Assembly: GCA_947172415.1 (NCBI GenBank)
Contig: OX359191.1
Coordinates: forward strand, 9,064,996 to 9,128,995
From: Chondrosia reniformis
Lineage: Eukaryota > Porifera > Demospongiae > Chondrillida > Chondrillidae
Reading direction: 5' to 3'
DNA length: 64,000 nucleotides
Under the pieces are notes generated by a model that saw nothing but the letters and a program-made list of their open reading frames with translations, was not told the origin of the DNA and searched no databases. Position numbers and translations under genes: made by a program. Positions 14,660 through 27,185 of the stretch are shown here, one piece after another; within the stretch, counting starts at the first letter, position 1; each line of letters starts with the position of its first letter.

Positions 14660-16380
14660 AGTTCAATAACTCTGTCAATTGGAAAGATGTTAAGCTGAAA
14701 TTTGTTGTCAGCATTCACAGACATACATAAAGCATATCCAAAGAGTTTTACAAATTTTGATGTTCACTCATATTTGCCCTATCTCTCACCATACATTAAA
14801 TTTGTATACAAGAATCTAATGTACATTTAGTTGTGTAGCTCTATCAATTGGAAAGATGTGAAGCTGAAACTTGTTGTCAGCATTCACAGCTATCCTTAAA
14901 GCATATCCAAAGAGTTTTACAAATTTTGATGTTCACTCATATTTGCCCTATCTCTCACCATACATTAAATTTGTATGCAAGAATCTATTGTACATTTAGT
15001 TCAATAACTCTGTCAATTGGAAAGATGTTAAGCTGAAACTTGTTGTCAGCATTCACAGACATCCTTAAAGCATATCCAAAGAGTTTTACAAATTTTGATG
15101 TTCACTCATATTTGTCCTATCTCTCACCATACATTAAATTTGTATGCAAGAATCTATTGTACATTTAGTTCAATAACTCTGTCAATTGGAAAGATGTTAA
15201 GCTGAAACTTGTTGTCAGCATTCACAGACATACATAAAGCATATCCAAAGAGTTTTACAAATTTTGATGTTCACTCATATTTGCCCTATCTCTCACCATA
15301 CATTAAATTTGTATACAAGAATCTAATGTACATTTAGTTGTGTAGCTCTATCAATTGGAAAGATGTGAAGCTGAAACTTGTTGTCAGCATTCACAGCTAT
15401 CCTTAAAGCATATCCAAAGAGTTTTACAAATTTTGATGTTCACTCATATTTGCCCTATCTCTCACCATACATTAAATTTGTATGCAAGAATCTATTGTAC
15501 ATTTAGTTCAATAACTCTGTCAATTGGAAAGATGTTAAGCTGAAACTTGTTGTCAGCATTCACAGACATCCTTAAAGCATATCCAAAGAGTTTTACAAAT
15601 TTTGATGTTCACTCATATTTGCCCTATCTCTCACCATACATTAAATTTGTATGCAAGAATCTATTGTACATTTAGTTCAATAACTCTGTCAATTGGAAAG
15701 ATGTTAAGCTGAAACTTGTTGTCAGCATTCACAGACATACATAAAGCATATCCAAAGAGTTTTACAAATTTTGATGTTCACTCATATTTGCCCTATCTCT
15801 CACCATACATTAAATTTGTATACAAGAATCTAATGTACATTTAGTTGTGTAGCTCTATCAATTGGAAAGATGTGAAGCTGAAACTTGTTGTCAGCATTCA
15901 CAGCTATCCTTAAAGCATATCCAAAGAGTTTTACAAATTTTGATGTTCACTCATATTTGCCCTATCTCTCACCATACATTAAATTTGTATGCAAGAATCT
16001 ATTGTACATTTAGTTCAATAACTCTGTCAATTGGAAAGATGTTAAGCTGAAACTTGTTGTCAGCATTCACAGACATCCTTAAAGCATATCCAAAGAGTTT
16101 TACAAATTTTGATGTTCACTCATATTTGCCCTATCTCTCACAATACATTAAATTTGTATGCAAGAATCTATTGTACATTTAGTTCAATAACTCTGTCAAT
16201 TGGAAAGATGTTAAGCTGAAACTTGTTGTCAGCATTCACAGACATACATAAAGCATATCCAAAGAGTTTTACAAATTTTGATGTTCACTCATATTTGCCC
16301 TATCTCTCACCATACATTAAATTTGTATACAAGAATCTAATGTACATTTAGTTGTGTAGCTCTATCAATTGGAAAGATGT
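14660..16380. repeat. 507-bp trimeric higher-order repeat
   Basis: The variant block with GTTGTGTAGCTCTATCAATT recurs near 14829, 15338, 15845 and 16352, about 507 bp (3 x 169) apart. The intervening units carry the same order of variants (TGCAAGAATC units whose next block has GATGTTAAGC). This is a recently amplified trimer. It makes up most of the 10-unit expansion that distinguishes this part of the array from its partner near 9.3 kb. Confidence 0.85.
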
Positions 16381-18646
16381 GAAGCTGAAACTTGTTGTCA
16401 GCATTCACAGCTATCCTTAAAGCATATCCAAAGAGTTTTGCAAATTTTGATGTTCACTCATAATTGCTCTATATCTCACCATACATTAAATTTGTATACA
16501 AGAATCTAATGTACATTTAGTGCTGTAACTCTGTCAATTGGAAAGATGTGAAGCTGAAACTTGTTTTCAGCATTCACAGATATCTTTAAAGCATATCCAA
16601 AGTGTTTTACAAATTTTGATGTTCTATCATATTTGCCCTATCTCTCACCATATATTAAATTTGTATAGCAGAATCTAATGTACATTTAGTGCTGTAACTC
16701 TGTCAATTGGAAAGATGTGAAGCTGAAACTTGCTGTCAGCATTCACAGACATCCTTAAAGCATATCCAAAGAGTTTTACAAATTTTGATGTTCACTCATA
16801 TTTGCCCTATCTCTCACCATACATTAAATTTGTATACAAGAATCTAATGTACATTTAGTGCTGTAACTTTGTCAATTGGAAAGATGTGAGGCTGAAACTT
16901 CTTGTCAATATTCACAGACATACATAAAGCATATCCAAAGAGTTTTACAAATTTTGATGTTCACTCATATTTGCCCTATCTCTCACCATACATTAAATTT
17001 GTATGCAAGAATCTATTGTACATTTAGTTCAATAACTCTGTCAATTGGAAAGATGTTAAGCTGAAACTTGTTGTCAGCATTCACAGACATACATAAAGAA
17101 TATCCAAAGAGTTTCACAAATTTTAATGTTCACTCATATTTGTCCTATCTCTCACCATACATTAAATTTGTAGACAAGAATCTAATGTACATTTAGTGCT
17201 GTAGCTCTGTCAATTGGAAAGATGTGAAGCTGAAACTTGTTGTCAGCATTCACAGACATACATAAAGCATATCCAAAGAGTTTTACAAATTTTGATGTTC
17301 ACTCATATTTGCCCTATCTCTCACCATACATTAAATTTGTATGCAAGAATCTATTGTACATTTAGTTCAATAACTCTGTCAATTGGAAAGATGTTAAGCT
17401 GAAACTTGTTGTCAGCATTCACAGACATCCTTAAAGCATATCCAAAGAGTTTTACAAATTTTGATGTTCACTCATATTTGCCCTATCTCTCACAATACAT
17501 TAAATTTGTATGCAAGAATCTATTGTACATTTAGTTCAATAACTCTGTCAATTGGAAAGATGTTAAGCTAAAACTTGTTGTCAGCATTTACAGACATACA
17601 TAAAGCATATCCAAAGAGTTTTACAAATTTTGATGTTCATTCATATTTGCCCTATCTCTCACCATACATTAAATTTGTATGCAAGAATCTATTGTACATT
17701 TAGTTCAATAACTCTGTCAATTGGAAAGATGTGAAGCTGAAACTTGTTGTCAGCATTCACAGACATACATAAAGCATATCCAAAGAGTTTTACAAATTTT
17801 GATGTTCACTCATATTTGCCCTATCTCTCACCATACATTAATTTTGTATAGCAGAATCTAATGTACATTTAGTGCTGTAACTCTGTCAATTGGAAAGATG
17901 TGAAGCTGAAACTTGTTGTCAGCATTCACAGACATCCTTAAAGCATATCCAAAGAGTTTTACAAATTTTGATGTTCACTCATATTTGCCCTATCTCTCAC
18001 CATACATTAAATTTGTATGCAAGAATCTATTGTACATTTAGTGCTGTAACTCTGTCAATTGGAAAGATGTGAAGCTGATACTTGTTGTCAGCATTCACAG
18101 CTATCCATAAAACATATCCAAAGAGTTTTGAAAATTTTGATGTTCACTCATATTTGCCCTATATCTCACCATACATTAAATTTGTATACAAGAATCTAAT
18201 GTACATTTAGTGCTGTAACTCTGTCAATTGGAAAGATGTGAAGCTGAAACTTGCTGTCAGCATTCACAGCTATCCTTAAAGCATATCCAAAGAGTTTTAC
18301 AAATTTTGATGTTCACTCATATTTGCCCTATCTCTCACCATACATTAAATTTGTATAGCAGAATCTAATGTACATTTAGTGCTGTAACTCTGTCAATTGG
18401 AAAGATGTGAAGCTGAAACTTGCTGTCAGCATTCACAGACATCCATAAAACATATCCAAAGAGTTTTACAAATTTTGATGTTCACTCATATTTGCCCTAT
18501 CTCTCACCATACTTTAAATTTGTATACAAGAATCTAATCTACATTTAGTGCCGTAACTCTGTCAATTGGAAAGATATGAAGCTGAAACCTCTTGGCTGTA
18601 TGCACATATAGCTATACAGTATATCCTGCTAGTTTTGTAAAATTTC

Positions 18647-19313
18647 AAAAAAGGATACCCGAGTTACTGCAGATCGAAAAATACCCTATTCTAAAGTATT
18701 GAAGATTCGCCAACCACAAGCGTTTTCATAGGCAATTACTTTATTTAAATAGAAGATAAAACCTTATAATAGTAGGCCTACCTGGACACATCTCTATGGT
18801 GGTTGCGGTTCCCATAGAGGTTGGTAGCGCTTAGACTCTGAAGCTGTCTCCTAATCGGTTGGTGCCATAGAGACGTGCTCACCAATAATCCGGATTTCGG
18901 GGGGGTTCCACGTAATGTGGGATTGGCATCTGATATCTTAGGATTCATATGAGTCGGCCATATCGAGAAGAACTGGTTCTTCTCACGCAAGTGACACCCA
19001 AAGCTCAACTCGGCAGAGCGTTACCACCGATCCCGGCCTCTGAGCGTCGTGGATGGTAGCGTTCGGTATGGTCCAATTTTTTTCCTTTGGAGTTTCTTTA
19101 GCAGTCGATTGACGATTTTTCACTTTAGCGACATCCATATATTATAATATGGACAGATACTACTTCAAAACAATCAAGTATTACAGAGTGAATATCCATG
19201 TGCATTAAAATCTTTAAAAGCGTTCTCGTCATTCAAAATATACATATAAAAGTACCGTATTTTCAATATTCCCTTCTCTAGGTCGGCCATTTATATTATT
19301 ACGAAACTCCCGT
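18647..19313. repeat. Satellite-embedded unique element, copy 4
   Basis: Offset 6379 bp from copy 3 with the same left and right junctions. It has the TTTGGAGTTTC variant of copy 1 and a private TGCATTAAAATC near 19201. The same non-ATG frame is present on the minus strand (19008-18778). Confidence 0.75.
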
Positions 19314-21143
19314 ACATTAAATTTCTATACAAGAATCTAATGTACATTTAGTGCAATAACTCTGTCAATTGGAAAGATGTGAAGCTGAAACTTGTTGCAA
19401 GCATTCACAGACATACATAGAGCATATCCAAAGAGTTTTACAAATTTTGATGTTCACTCATAATTGCCCTATCTCTCACCATACATTAAATTTGTATACA
19501 AGAATCTAATGTACATTTAGTGCTGTAACTCTGTCAATTGGAAAGATGTGAAGCTGAAACTTGTTGTCAGCATTCACAGACATACATAAAGCATATCCAA
19601 AGAGTTTTACAAATTTTGATGTTCACTCATATTTGTCCTATCTCTCACCATACATTAAATTTGTATACAAGAATCTAATGTACATTTAGTGCTGTAACTC
19701 TGTCAATTGGAAAGATGTGAAGCTGAAACTTGTTGTCAGCATTCACAGACATACATAAAGCATATCCAAAGAGTTTTACAAATTTTGATGTTCACTCATA
19801 TTTGTCCTATCTCTCACCATACATTAAATTTGTATACAAGAATCTAATGTACATTTAGTGCTGTAACTCTGTCAATTGGAAAGATGTGAAGCTGAAACTT
19901 GTTGTCAGCATTCACAGACATACATAAAGAATATCCAAAGAGTTTCACAAATTTTAATGTTCACTCATATTTGTCCTATCTCTCACCATACATTAAATTT
20001 GTATACAAGAATCTAATGTACATTAAGTGCTGTAGCTCTGTCAATTGGAAAGATGTGAAGCTGAAACTTGTTGTCAGCATTCACAGACATACATAAAGCA
20101 TATCCAAAGAGTTTTACAAATTTTGATGTTCACTCATATTTGCCCTATCTCTCACCATACATTAAATTTGTATGCAAGAATCTATTGTTCATTTAGTTCA
20201 ATAACTCTGTCAATTGGAAAGATGTGAAGCTGAAACTTGTTGTCAGCATTCACAGACATACATAAAGAATATCCAAAGAGTTTTACAAATTTTAATGTTC
20301 ACTCATATTTGCCCTATCTCTCACCATACATTAAATTTGTATAGCAGAATCTAATGTACATTTAGTGCTGTAACTCTGTCAATTGGAAAGATGTGAAGCT
20401 GAAACTTGCTGTCAGCATTCACAGACATCCTTAAAGCATATCCAAAGAGTTTTACAAATTTTGATGTTCACTCATATTTGTCCTACGTATCTCTCACCAT
20501 ACATTAAATTTGTATACAAGAATCTAATGTACATTTAGTGCTGTAACTCTGTCAATTGGAAAGATGTTAAGCTGAAACTTGCTGTCAGCATTCACAGACA
20601 TCCTTAAAGCATATCCAAAGAGTTTTACAAATTTTGATGTTCACTCATATTTGCCCTATCTCTCACCATACATTAAATTTGTATGCAAGAATCTATTGTA
20701 CATTTAGTTCAATAACTCTGTCAATTGGAAAGATGTGAAGCTGAAACTTCTTGTCAGCATTCACATCTATCCTTAAAGCAAATCCAAAGAGTTTTACAAA
20801 TTTTGATGTTCACTCATATTTGCCCTATCTCTCACCATACATTAAATTTGTATAGCAGAATCTAATGTACATTTAGTGCTGTAACTCTGTCAATTGGAAA
20901 GATGTGAAGCTGAAACTTGTTGTCAGCATTCACAGACATCCATAAAACATATCCAAAGAGTTTTACAAATTTTGATGTTCACTCATATTTGCCCTATATC
21001 TCACCATACTTTAAATTTGTATACAAGAATCTAATCTACATTTAGTGCCGTAACTCTGTCAATTGGAAAGATATGAAGGTGAAACCTCTTGGCTGTATGC
21101 ATATATAGCTATACAGTATATCCTGCTAGTTTTGTAAAATTTC

Positions 21144-21796
21144 AAAAAAGGATACCCGAGTTACTGTAGATCGAAAAATACCCTATTCTAAAGTATTGAA
21201 GATTCGCCAACCACAAGCGTTTTCATAGGCAATTACTTTATTTAAATAGAAGATAAAACCTTATAATAGTAGGCCTACCTGGACACATCTCTATGGTGGT
21301 TGCGGTTCCCATAGAGGTTGGTAGCGCTTAGACTCTGAAGCTGTCTCCTAATCGGTTGGTGCCATAGAGACGTGCTCACCAATAATCCGGATTTCGGGGG
21401 GGGGGGTTCCACGTAATGTGGGATTGGCATCTGATATCTTTAAGGATTCATATGAGTCAGCCATATCGAGAAGAACTGGTTCTTCTCACGCAAGTGACAC
21501 CCAAAGCTCAACTCGGCAGAGCGTTACCACCGATCCCGGCCTCTGAGCGTCGTGGATGGTATGGTCCAACTTTTTTCCTTTGGAGTTTCGTTGACCGTCG
21601 ATCGGCAAAATTTCACTTTAACGACATCCATATAATATATGTGGATAAATACTGCTTCAAAACAATCAAGTACTACACAGTGCATATCCATGTGTATAAG
21701 AAATCTTTCAAAGAGTTCTAATTTTCAGAAATATATGAAGTACCGTATTTCACTCTTATACTTACTCAAGGTCGGCCATTTATAGTATTACACAAT
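21144..21796. repeat. Satellite-embedded unique element, diverged copy 5 at the array edge
   Basis: The most diverged copy. Its poly-G run is longer (about 10 G near 21397-21407), a segment after GTCGTGGATGGTA is shorter than in copies 1-4, and substitutions are frequent toward the right end. The frame conserved on the minus strand of the other copies is broken here. A forward satellite unit flanks its left side and inverted satellite flanks its right, so it sits at an orientation switch. Confidence 0.7.
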
Positions 21797-22450
21797 TAGG
21801 GTTAGCTAATGTATGGTGAGAGATAGAACAAATTTGAGTAGGTATTAAAATTTGCAAAACTCATTGAAAACATTTCATATATCTCTGTGAATAATGAGAT
21901 AGAGTGTTAGATTCATATCTCTTCATTCGGAAGAATTACAGCACTTCATGTACTTTTTATTACTGCTATACGAAGTGAATGTGTGGTGAGAGATAGGGCA
22001 AATTTGAGTAGATATCAAAATTTGCAAAACTTAATGAAAACCTTTCATACATCTCTGTGAATACTGAGATAGAGTTTCAGATTCATATCTCTTCATTTGG
22101 AAGAGTTACAGCACTTAATGTACTTTTTATTACTGCTATACACAGTTAATGTATGGTGAGAGATAGGGCAAATTTGAGTAGATATTAAAATTTGCAAAAC
22201 TCAATGGATGCCTTTCATACATCTGTGTGAATATTAGTTCAATAACTCTGTCAATTTGAAAGATGTGAAGCTGAAACTTGGTGTCAGCATTCACATCCAT
22301 CCATAAAACATATCCAAAAAGTTTTGCAAATTTTGCTGTCTACTTTAATTTACCCTAAAAAGTATAAAAATAGGGTAAATATATATACGTATATGAGTGA
22401 ATATCAATATTTGCAAAACTCTTTGGATATTGATGTCTGTGGATGCTAAT
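21797..22450. repeat. Diverged inverted satellite copies and array boundary
   Basis: From about 21800 to 22235 the sequence reads as the reverse complement of the satellite (AATGTATGGTGAGAGATAGG, then CAAATTTGAGTAG, then TTGCAAAACT), in about two and a half clearly diverged units. From about 22236 to 22345 a forward unit returns (ATAACTCTGTCAATTTGAAA). A short inverted piece follows at 22395-22450. The forward and inverted pieces meet around TTTACCCTA (22349-22357) and TAGGGTAAA (22371-22379), giving a palindrome. This is the decayed edge of the array before single-copy DNA. Confidence 0.85.
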
Positions 22451-22698
22451 ATCAAATTTGTTCTGGTCTTCCCTGTCGTTGTTTCTAGTTGGACCCATTT
22501 AGAAAAGTTTTTAACTTGAGATGTTTCATGATAAGATTTTGTATTTGTCTTGATAGGCCAAGGAGAACAGCCTTTCTGGCCCCATGTATAGAAAAATGAA
22601 AGATGTCATTGGACACTTGATTGATAAACATAGTATTATTTAGTCAAAATTGGTACTGTGACTTTGAAAACCCTATCTTTGTAATTTTAAAAATTAAA
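22451..22698. other. Short intergenic stretch between satellite edge and EMC1 end
   Basis: AT-rich sequence downstream of the EMC1 stop on the minus strand, probably including its 3' UTR. I see no open frame with family features and no RNA gene. Confidence 0.5.
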
Positions 22699-25600
22699 CT
22701 ATTTCCAGAGTTGTCGTAAGAGTTTTCTGTGAGTTAATTGAGACAATATAAAAACACCAACACAGAGTCCTCCCAGTACCATGGCAACCAGTTTGTGGTC
22801 AAAATCATCTGCCAGCTGGTCATATGCTTTTGAAGGAGTAACAAGAGTCACAAATAGGTCTATAGAGAAATATGTAGAACAAAATTGTCAACAAATTGCA
22901 AGGAGATAAGTTTACTTCATTTGTTCTTCTTCATCACCTAACTACTATGTGTACACTTTACTCACCAAGGCCATAGGATACAATGAGAGAGGTTGATTCT
23001 AGTCCAGTTGAATGAGAAGTAATCACTTTCAGCCTTGATACCTGTTAGAGATATAGGAAACTTTAACTCATAAAGGACTGTGAATGTAAGTACACTAATA
23101 ATACATATATAAGACACTTGCATATATAAGATGTTTCACTATAAATACATACACAATACAATATAAATGACTCACTGTTTGGTTGTAGTTAATGAATGCT
23201 GATGCATTAACAGCAAGCTCAGGATAGTATGGTGGTAACAAGGCTTCAGTTCTGGAAGGTAGCAAGACACAGATGGTCAACGTGACACTTCATGAACTGA
23301 TGTGATGGGATCTTACTGTGAAAAATTTCTTTTCGGATCTAGAAATCCTTTCGGTAAGGAAAATAAGTGTCCTGAGAACATTCCAACTAAAGAGATATTA
23401 GAAGGGTTTTGCAATGTCCCATCTAGTCGAAAAGAATAACTTACAAATTATGCTTCTTTCTGAAATACCCTTCAGAGTCTGTGTGGTTGTCATAGCAACC
23501 ACTGCCTGCGGAAATATGTAAGATTGCCGGAGAAGATCTGGTTGCAGGTGTGTTGTAAGAGAAGACTGCGCCTCTCTGCAAACCAAATAAAGAAGACATG
23601 AAATCAATATTCCATGAGAAGGAATTACAATAACTATCTTCTCTCTTACATTGGCTCTTTGGTAGCCTTGTCATACAACTCTACCACAACTAGTTCATAT
23701 CTCCATGATTTGGTGTTGTACAGAAAGTACTGGTCAGGGAGTATAGGATAACAGTCGGGTAAAAGTTGGATTAATTGCTAGTCAAGCCTTCCTTGAACAA
23801 ATATAAAACAGTGCTACAGTAACGGACTCACCACTAGCCAGTTCTCTGAGAGTACCATCTGAACTGGACCTCTGTACTGCTTGTGAACAAAATGGCTGAC
23901 AATATTACCACTTACGGAATCCACCAGATACACATCAATACAAGCTGTATAAAGGAAGAAATCACAGCTTCATAACGGTCCCTAATATGAAACGTTATCC
24001 AACAGGTACAGTCTCACATTTTCCTCCTTGCTCTGATTCAGTGGCGATGGCAATGATGTGAGGATTAAGGTACTTGAAGATAACCTCTTGTTTTGCTGTA
24101 ACTTTAGCTTGAGCATTAACAACTTCTAACAAACAGTTTAATACTCTGATTTGGAGCAAAACACTGTCACTAGAATAATACACTACTGATACCTGACTTA
24201 AGTAAAAAGTTACCTTCACTTGAGCGAGTCACCATAGTTACAACACTTTGTGAAGAGGTCTCAAAATTAATACTCCAAGTTCTTTCCTTTATGAGGCTGG
24301 TTTCCTTGGCAATCTTCACTTGGTAACCCTCAAGCAAAGTATTGTTTGACAGGAGGTATACAAACAGGTCTTTACCAAGTAAATCCAAGACTGTTGTCCC
24401 TTGTAAAGAGGGATATGTCAAGATTCGGCCATCAGCAGTGACCAATAGAAGTATATTTCTGTCTTCACTGTCAGTTATTGGTAAACTCAGAGCTTGGACC
24501 AGTTGGAATGGCAGACATTCTGAATTTTGCATTTCTCCATTTAATGGATTCAACGTAACTAAAACTGTACCGGAACAGGTATCCTACAGTCACATACAGA
24601 ACATGATGGGTGGATGAGTGGGTGGATGGGTGGAAGTATGGATGGGAAATTGCATGATGAAATTCAGAATGTCGACTCTATTCCTCACTTTTCCAGGGCC
24701 CAAAACTACCACAAGAGCTGGCTTGGGTGAATGAGTAAGATCTCTGATTTGTAAGACAAGATTTCTCCCATTCTCATAGGTTCCCAAATCATGTAAAAAA
24801 CTTGTCCATTCAATTTTCCCATTTTCCGTCAATATTCCAAATATCTACATCGAATAGAAACCATTCCTTCAAACCTCCTGTGATTTCCTAGCTATTTAGG
24901 TTTTACCTTTCCAGTTAAAGTTGAGAATACCATCATTTTCCTTGTATCAAATTCTTCTCTAGAGTATATCTTAACATGTGTTGGTTTAAAAATGTTCATC
25001 AAACTGTGAAAATTTAGTAGTTTTACATTTTCCTGTAGTTGCTGAAATTGAAAACGAAGCCTTTGTACAAAAGAGGCAAACCCATTCATTTGGTCCGAGG
25101 GTGGGGAGGCAGAGTTTAACTGAATCATGTCACAAACTAAATGTGAAGTAATTACAGCAGGGGCTTCCTCTCTGATCCATCCCACTTCACCTAAATACCA
25201 CAAGGCACTCACAATGTAATCACAAATATAAGTGATCGCACTAGAAAGAAAAATGGCTGACAGACCATCACATGAAGAACTGACCTGGATATTTTGCTTG
25301 AACGATGACATCATCCTCAGTTAAAAGAATTAACTGGTAACCATATGAACCATCAGTTTTTGTAAACACATGTGCAAGGCCCTACACCAGTATAGAGAAA
25401 ATGTTGTCGTCATGGTAATGCTACCTAAAAGTGTATGTAAAGATCTGCTGGTTATGAATTCTCAATTTGTTAGCACGCAACGGTAGCAGTAGCTTGATTA
25501 AACTGTACCATCTGTCACATGTGCCAACTAACCTTTGTAGGAGTGGATATGTTTTTATATGGCCATGCAATAAGTGAAATGAGAGAGTCAAACTTGCTCC

Positions 25601-27121
25601 AAGTCGAAGCCTTGTAAATTTCTATCGAATACTTTTCCTTATCTCCCATCTCAACCACAACCACATCCTCCTTGGCTGGTACCAGCAGAGCGTTGCTAGT
25701 ATAGGAATACAGGAGTGCGACCTCTGATGGCTGCGCCCTCAGCAACCAGGAGGCGTGGCTATCTCTGTCCCTTAGGATAAAGAGGAACTGTACATCCTCA
25801 AAATGTTCTAAAACAATATTTGCTGGCGAAGCTGTAATTTTAAGGGACTACAATTAAAGACAGAAATAGAGGAATAAAATAAGTAGACTTAGTAATTGCA
25901 TCCAATTAACGCTTACTTCAAAAGAAGTTTTTGTCAACTTATTATCCTTGGTAACATCCATGTGGTAAAGCACAGGGTTTTCCCCATCAAGACAAGTTAA
26001 TATACTATTCATTGAAATACATGACATGTAATTTGTAGAAAGCTTTAAAGTTTTTTCAATCTCAGATCCATCTTCCAGGGAATACTTGGCTATTGTTACA
26101 CTTTTGTCTGTGATACTACCAACCACAACTACTTTGTCAGAGAAGAGTAAAACCCTTGTGTCAGAGCTACAAAGACAAACAGCAACAAATGTGACTGATT
26201 GTGAACAAACACTGATTATTGAAACTGCTCTTCAGTTTGGTATGACAAATGTACAATTAGACCATACCTGACATCCAGCAGTTGTTGCCATGAAACGGAT
26301 CCATCTCTGACATTTAGTGAGAGTATTTCAGATTCAGTTAATATTACAATCCTCCTCTGAATGAGTGATATGACTGGAATACTAAAATGAAACAGTTATT
26401 ACAATACACCAATATACAGAGAACAATGGTATACAAGATAGTATCCAAAGAATACTGGTATACAAGAGAGTATCCAAAGAATAAGGGTAGTATCCAAAGA
26501 TATCCAAAAACTGAACCTTTTGGCCAGTGATTCATTTAATGTAGTTTCCCAGACGAGAAACCCATTCTCCAAGTCCCAGCGTCTCACAGTGGCCAGACTG
26601 CTGTGGTAGGTAACCAGATACGTCTCTTCATGCACCATGAGATCCACTCCTTCATCAAATACATGTCTCCACTCTAGCAAATGGAATTACCAACTCTCAC
26701 CTCCACAATACACTGTACGTGTGGCAGTATATATAATAAACGACTGTCATAAATACTCACCTGTTTTGCCAGTCCTCGAGTTTAGTCCAGCCAGTACCCC
26801 GGTCTCTGTGGTCACCACAAACCTCTTAAGGTTGTGGGAGGACTGGTCATAGAGCATTAGTGAAGGACGCCCTACGAAAGACAACTTCCTACGCACAGAA
26901 GATCACAAGAAAATAATTAGTGAATCTCCATCACAACGAAGTAGTGTATGATGATGGCATCTCCCATGTGTCGATATGTACAAGTTCTAAATCTAGCTAA
27001 ACACCCGAAATATAACTAACCAATCCTTTTTCCCCGACTCATCTTCATACATACTAGAGGCTGACGGAAAATGGTTTAAAATGAAAAGGCTGCAAACGAT
27101 AAAGCAACATATGGTGGCCAT
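22699..27121 (-). CDS. EMC1: ER membrane protein complex subunit 1 (spliced)
   Basis: EMC1 is the large lumenal beta-propeller subunit of the ER membrane protein complex, which inserts tail-anchored and multipass proteins. The start is at 27121 (ATGGCCACC). Codons 1-24 or so form a hydrophobic signal peptide, followed by YEDESGKKDW, the family's mature N-terminus. Exon 1 ends at 27021 on a GTTAGT donor. The next exons give a segment ending AGLNSRTGKT and then EWRHVFDEGVDL. Later exons carry EEFDTRKMMVFSTLTGKVK, NPHIIAIATES, LQQSYIFPQAV and FINYNQTVS, all typical EMC1 segments. The last exon encodes a transmembrane helix (MVLGGLCVGVFILSQL) and a basic tail, with TAG at 22699-22701. In-frame ATGs lie upstream of 27121 but would precede the signal peptide. 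There are more than ten exons; internal edges were not all resolved. Confidence 0.93.
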
Positions 27122-27185
27122 TTTGTGAGGCATGTGGAGAGGGGATTTTCCCGTGCATGACATCATTTGCTGACCAAGAAACAAA
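27122..27185. promoter_or_regulatory. Shared divergent promoter of EMC1 and SELENOK
   Basis: Only 64 bp separate the EMC1 start codon (minus) from the selenoprotein K start codon (plus), so both 5' UTRs and core promoters must overlap. The interval contains TGACATCA (about 27157-27164), which resembles a CRE/ATF-type element, but this is a short match. No TATA box is evident. Confidence 0.6.

Larger units (their letters stand above)
6960..17560. repeat. Segmental duplication of about 5.2 kb inside the satellite
   Basis: Landmarks at 7199, 8634 and 8972 recur at 12399, 13834 and 14172, each exactly 5200 bp later, including private variants such as CATAGAGCTGTCC (7840 and 13040). Further right, landmarks at 9986 and 10324 recur at 16876 and 17214, now 6890 bp later. 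The difference, 1690 bp, is exactly 10 satellite units. I infer one large duplication, including the unique insert, followed by a 10-unit expansion within the right-hand copy. Confidence 0.8.
1..21143. repeat. 169-bp tandem satellite array
   Basis: Head-to-tail copies of a 169-bp AT-rich unit fill this stretch. Each contains blocks such as CTCTGTCAATTGGAAAGATG, AAGAGTTTTACAAATTTTGA and CACCATACATTAAATTTGTA. The period was read from recurring landmarks: 8634 to 8972 is 338 bp (2 units), 14848 to 15355 is 507 bp (3 units), 3945 to 5297 is 1352 bp (8 units). Units differ by a few substitutions (for example TAGCAGAATC, TACAAGAATC or TGCAAGAATC) and by occasional 4-base CGTA insertions (2180, 2521, 11959, 20484). 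Open frames of about 60 codons arise inside units but are by-products of the repeat. A length near the nucleosome repeat would fit pericentromeric or heterochromatic satellite, but that role is inference. Confidence 0.97.

Noticed and set aside
3945..20227. Repeated open frames of about 60 codons beginning MERCEAET on the plus strand
   Set aside because: They recur with the 169-bp satellite period, cross unit borders and vary with unit variants. They follow from repeat composition, not from coding constraint.
1..21143. CENP-B box in the satellite (TCAATTGGAAAGATG)
   Set aside because: Shares only TTGGAA with the known box and lacks the CGGG half. Not a credible match.
1..21143. Hammerhead ribozyme in the satellite
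   Set aside because: CTGATG appears in only one unit by mutation, and the GAAA core is not placed to form the three-stem fold.
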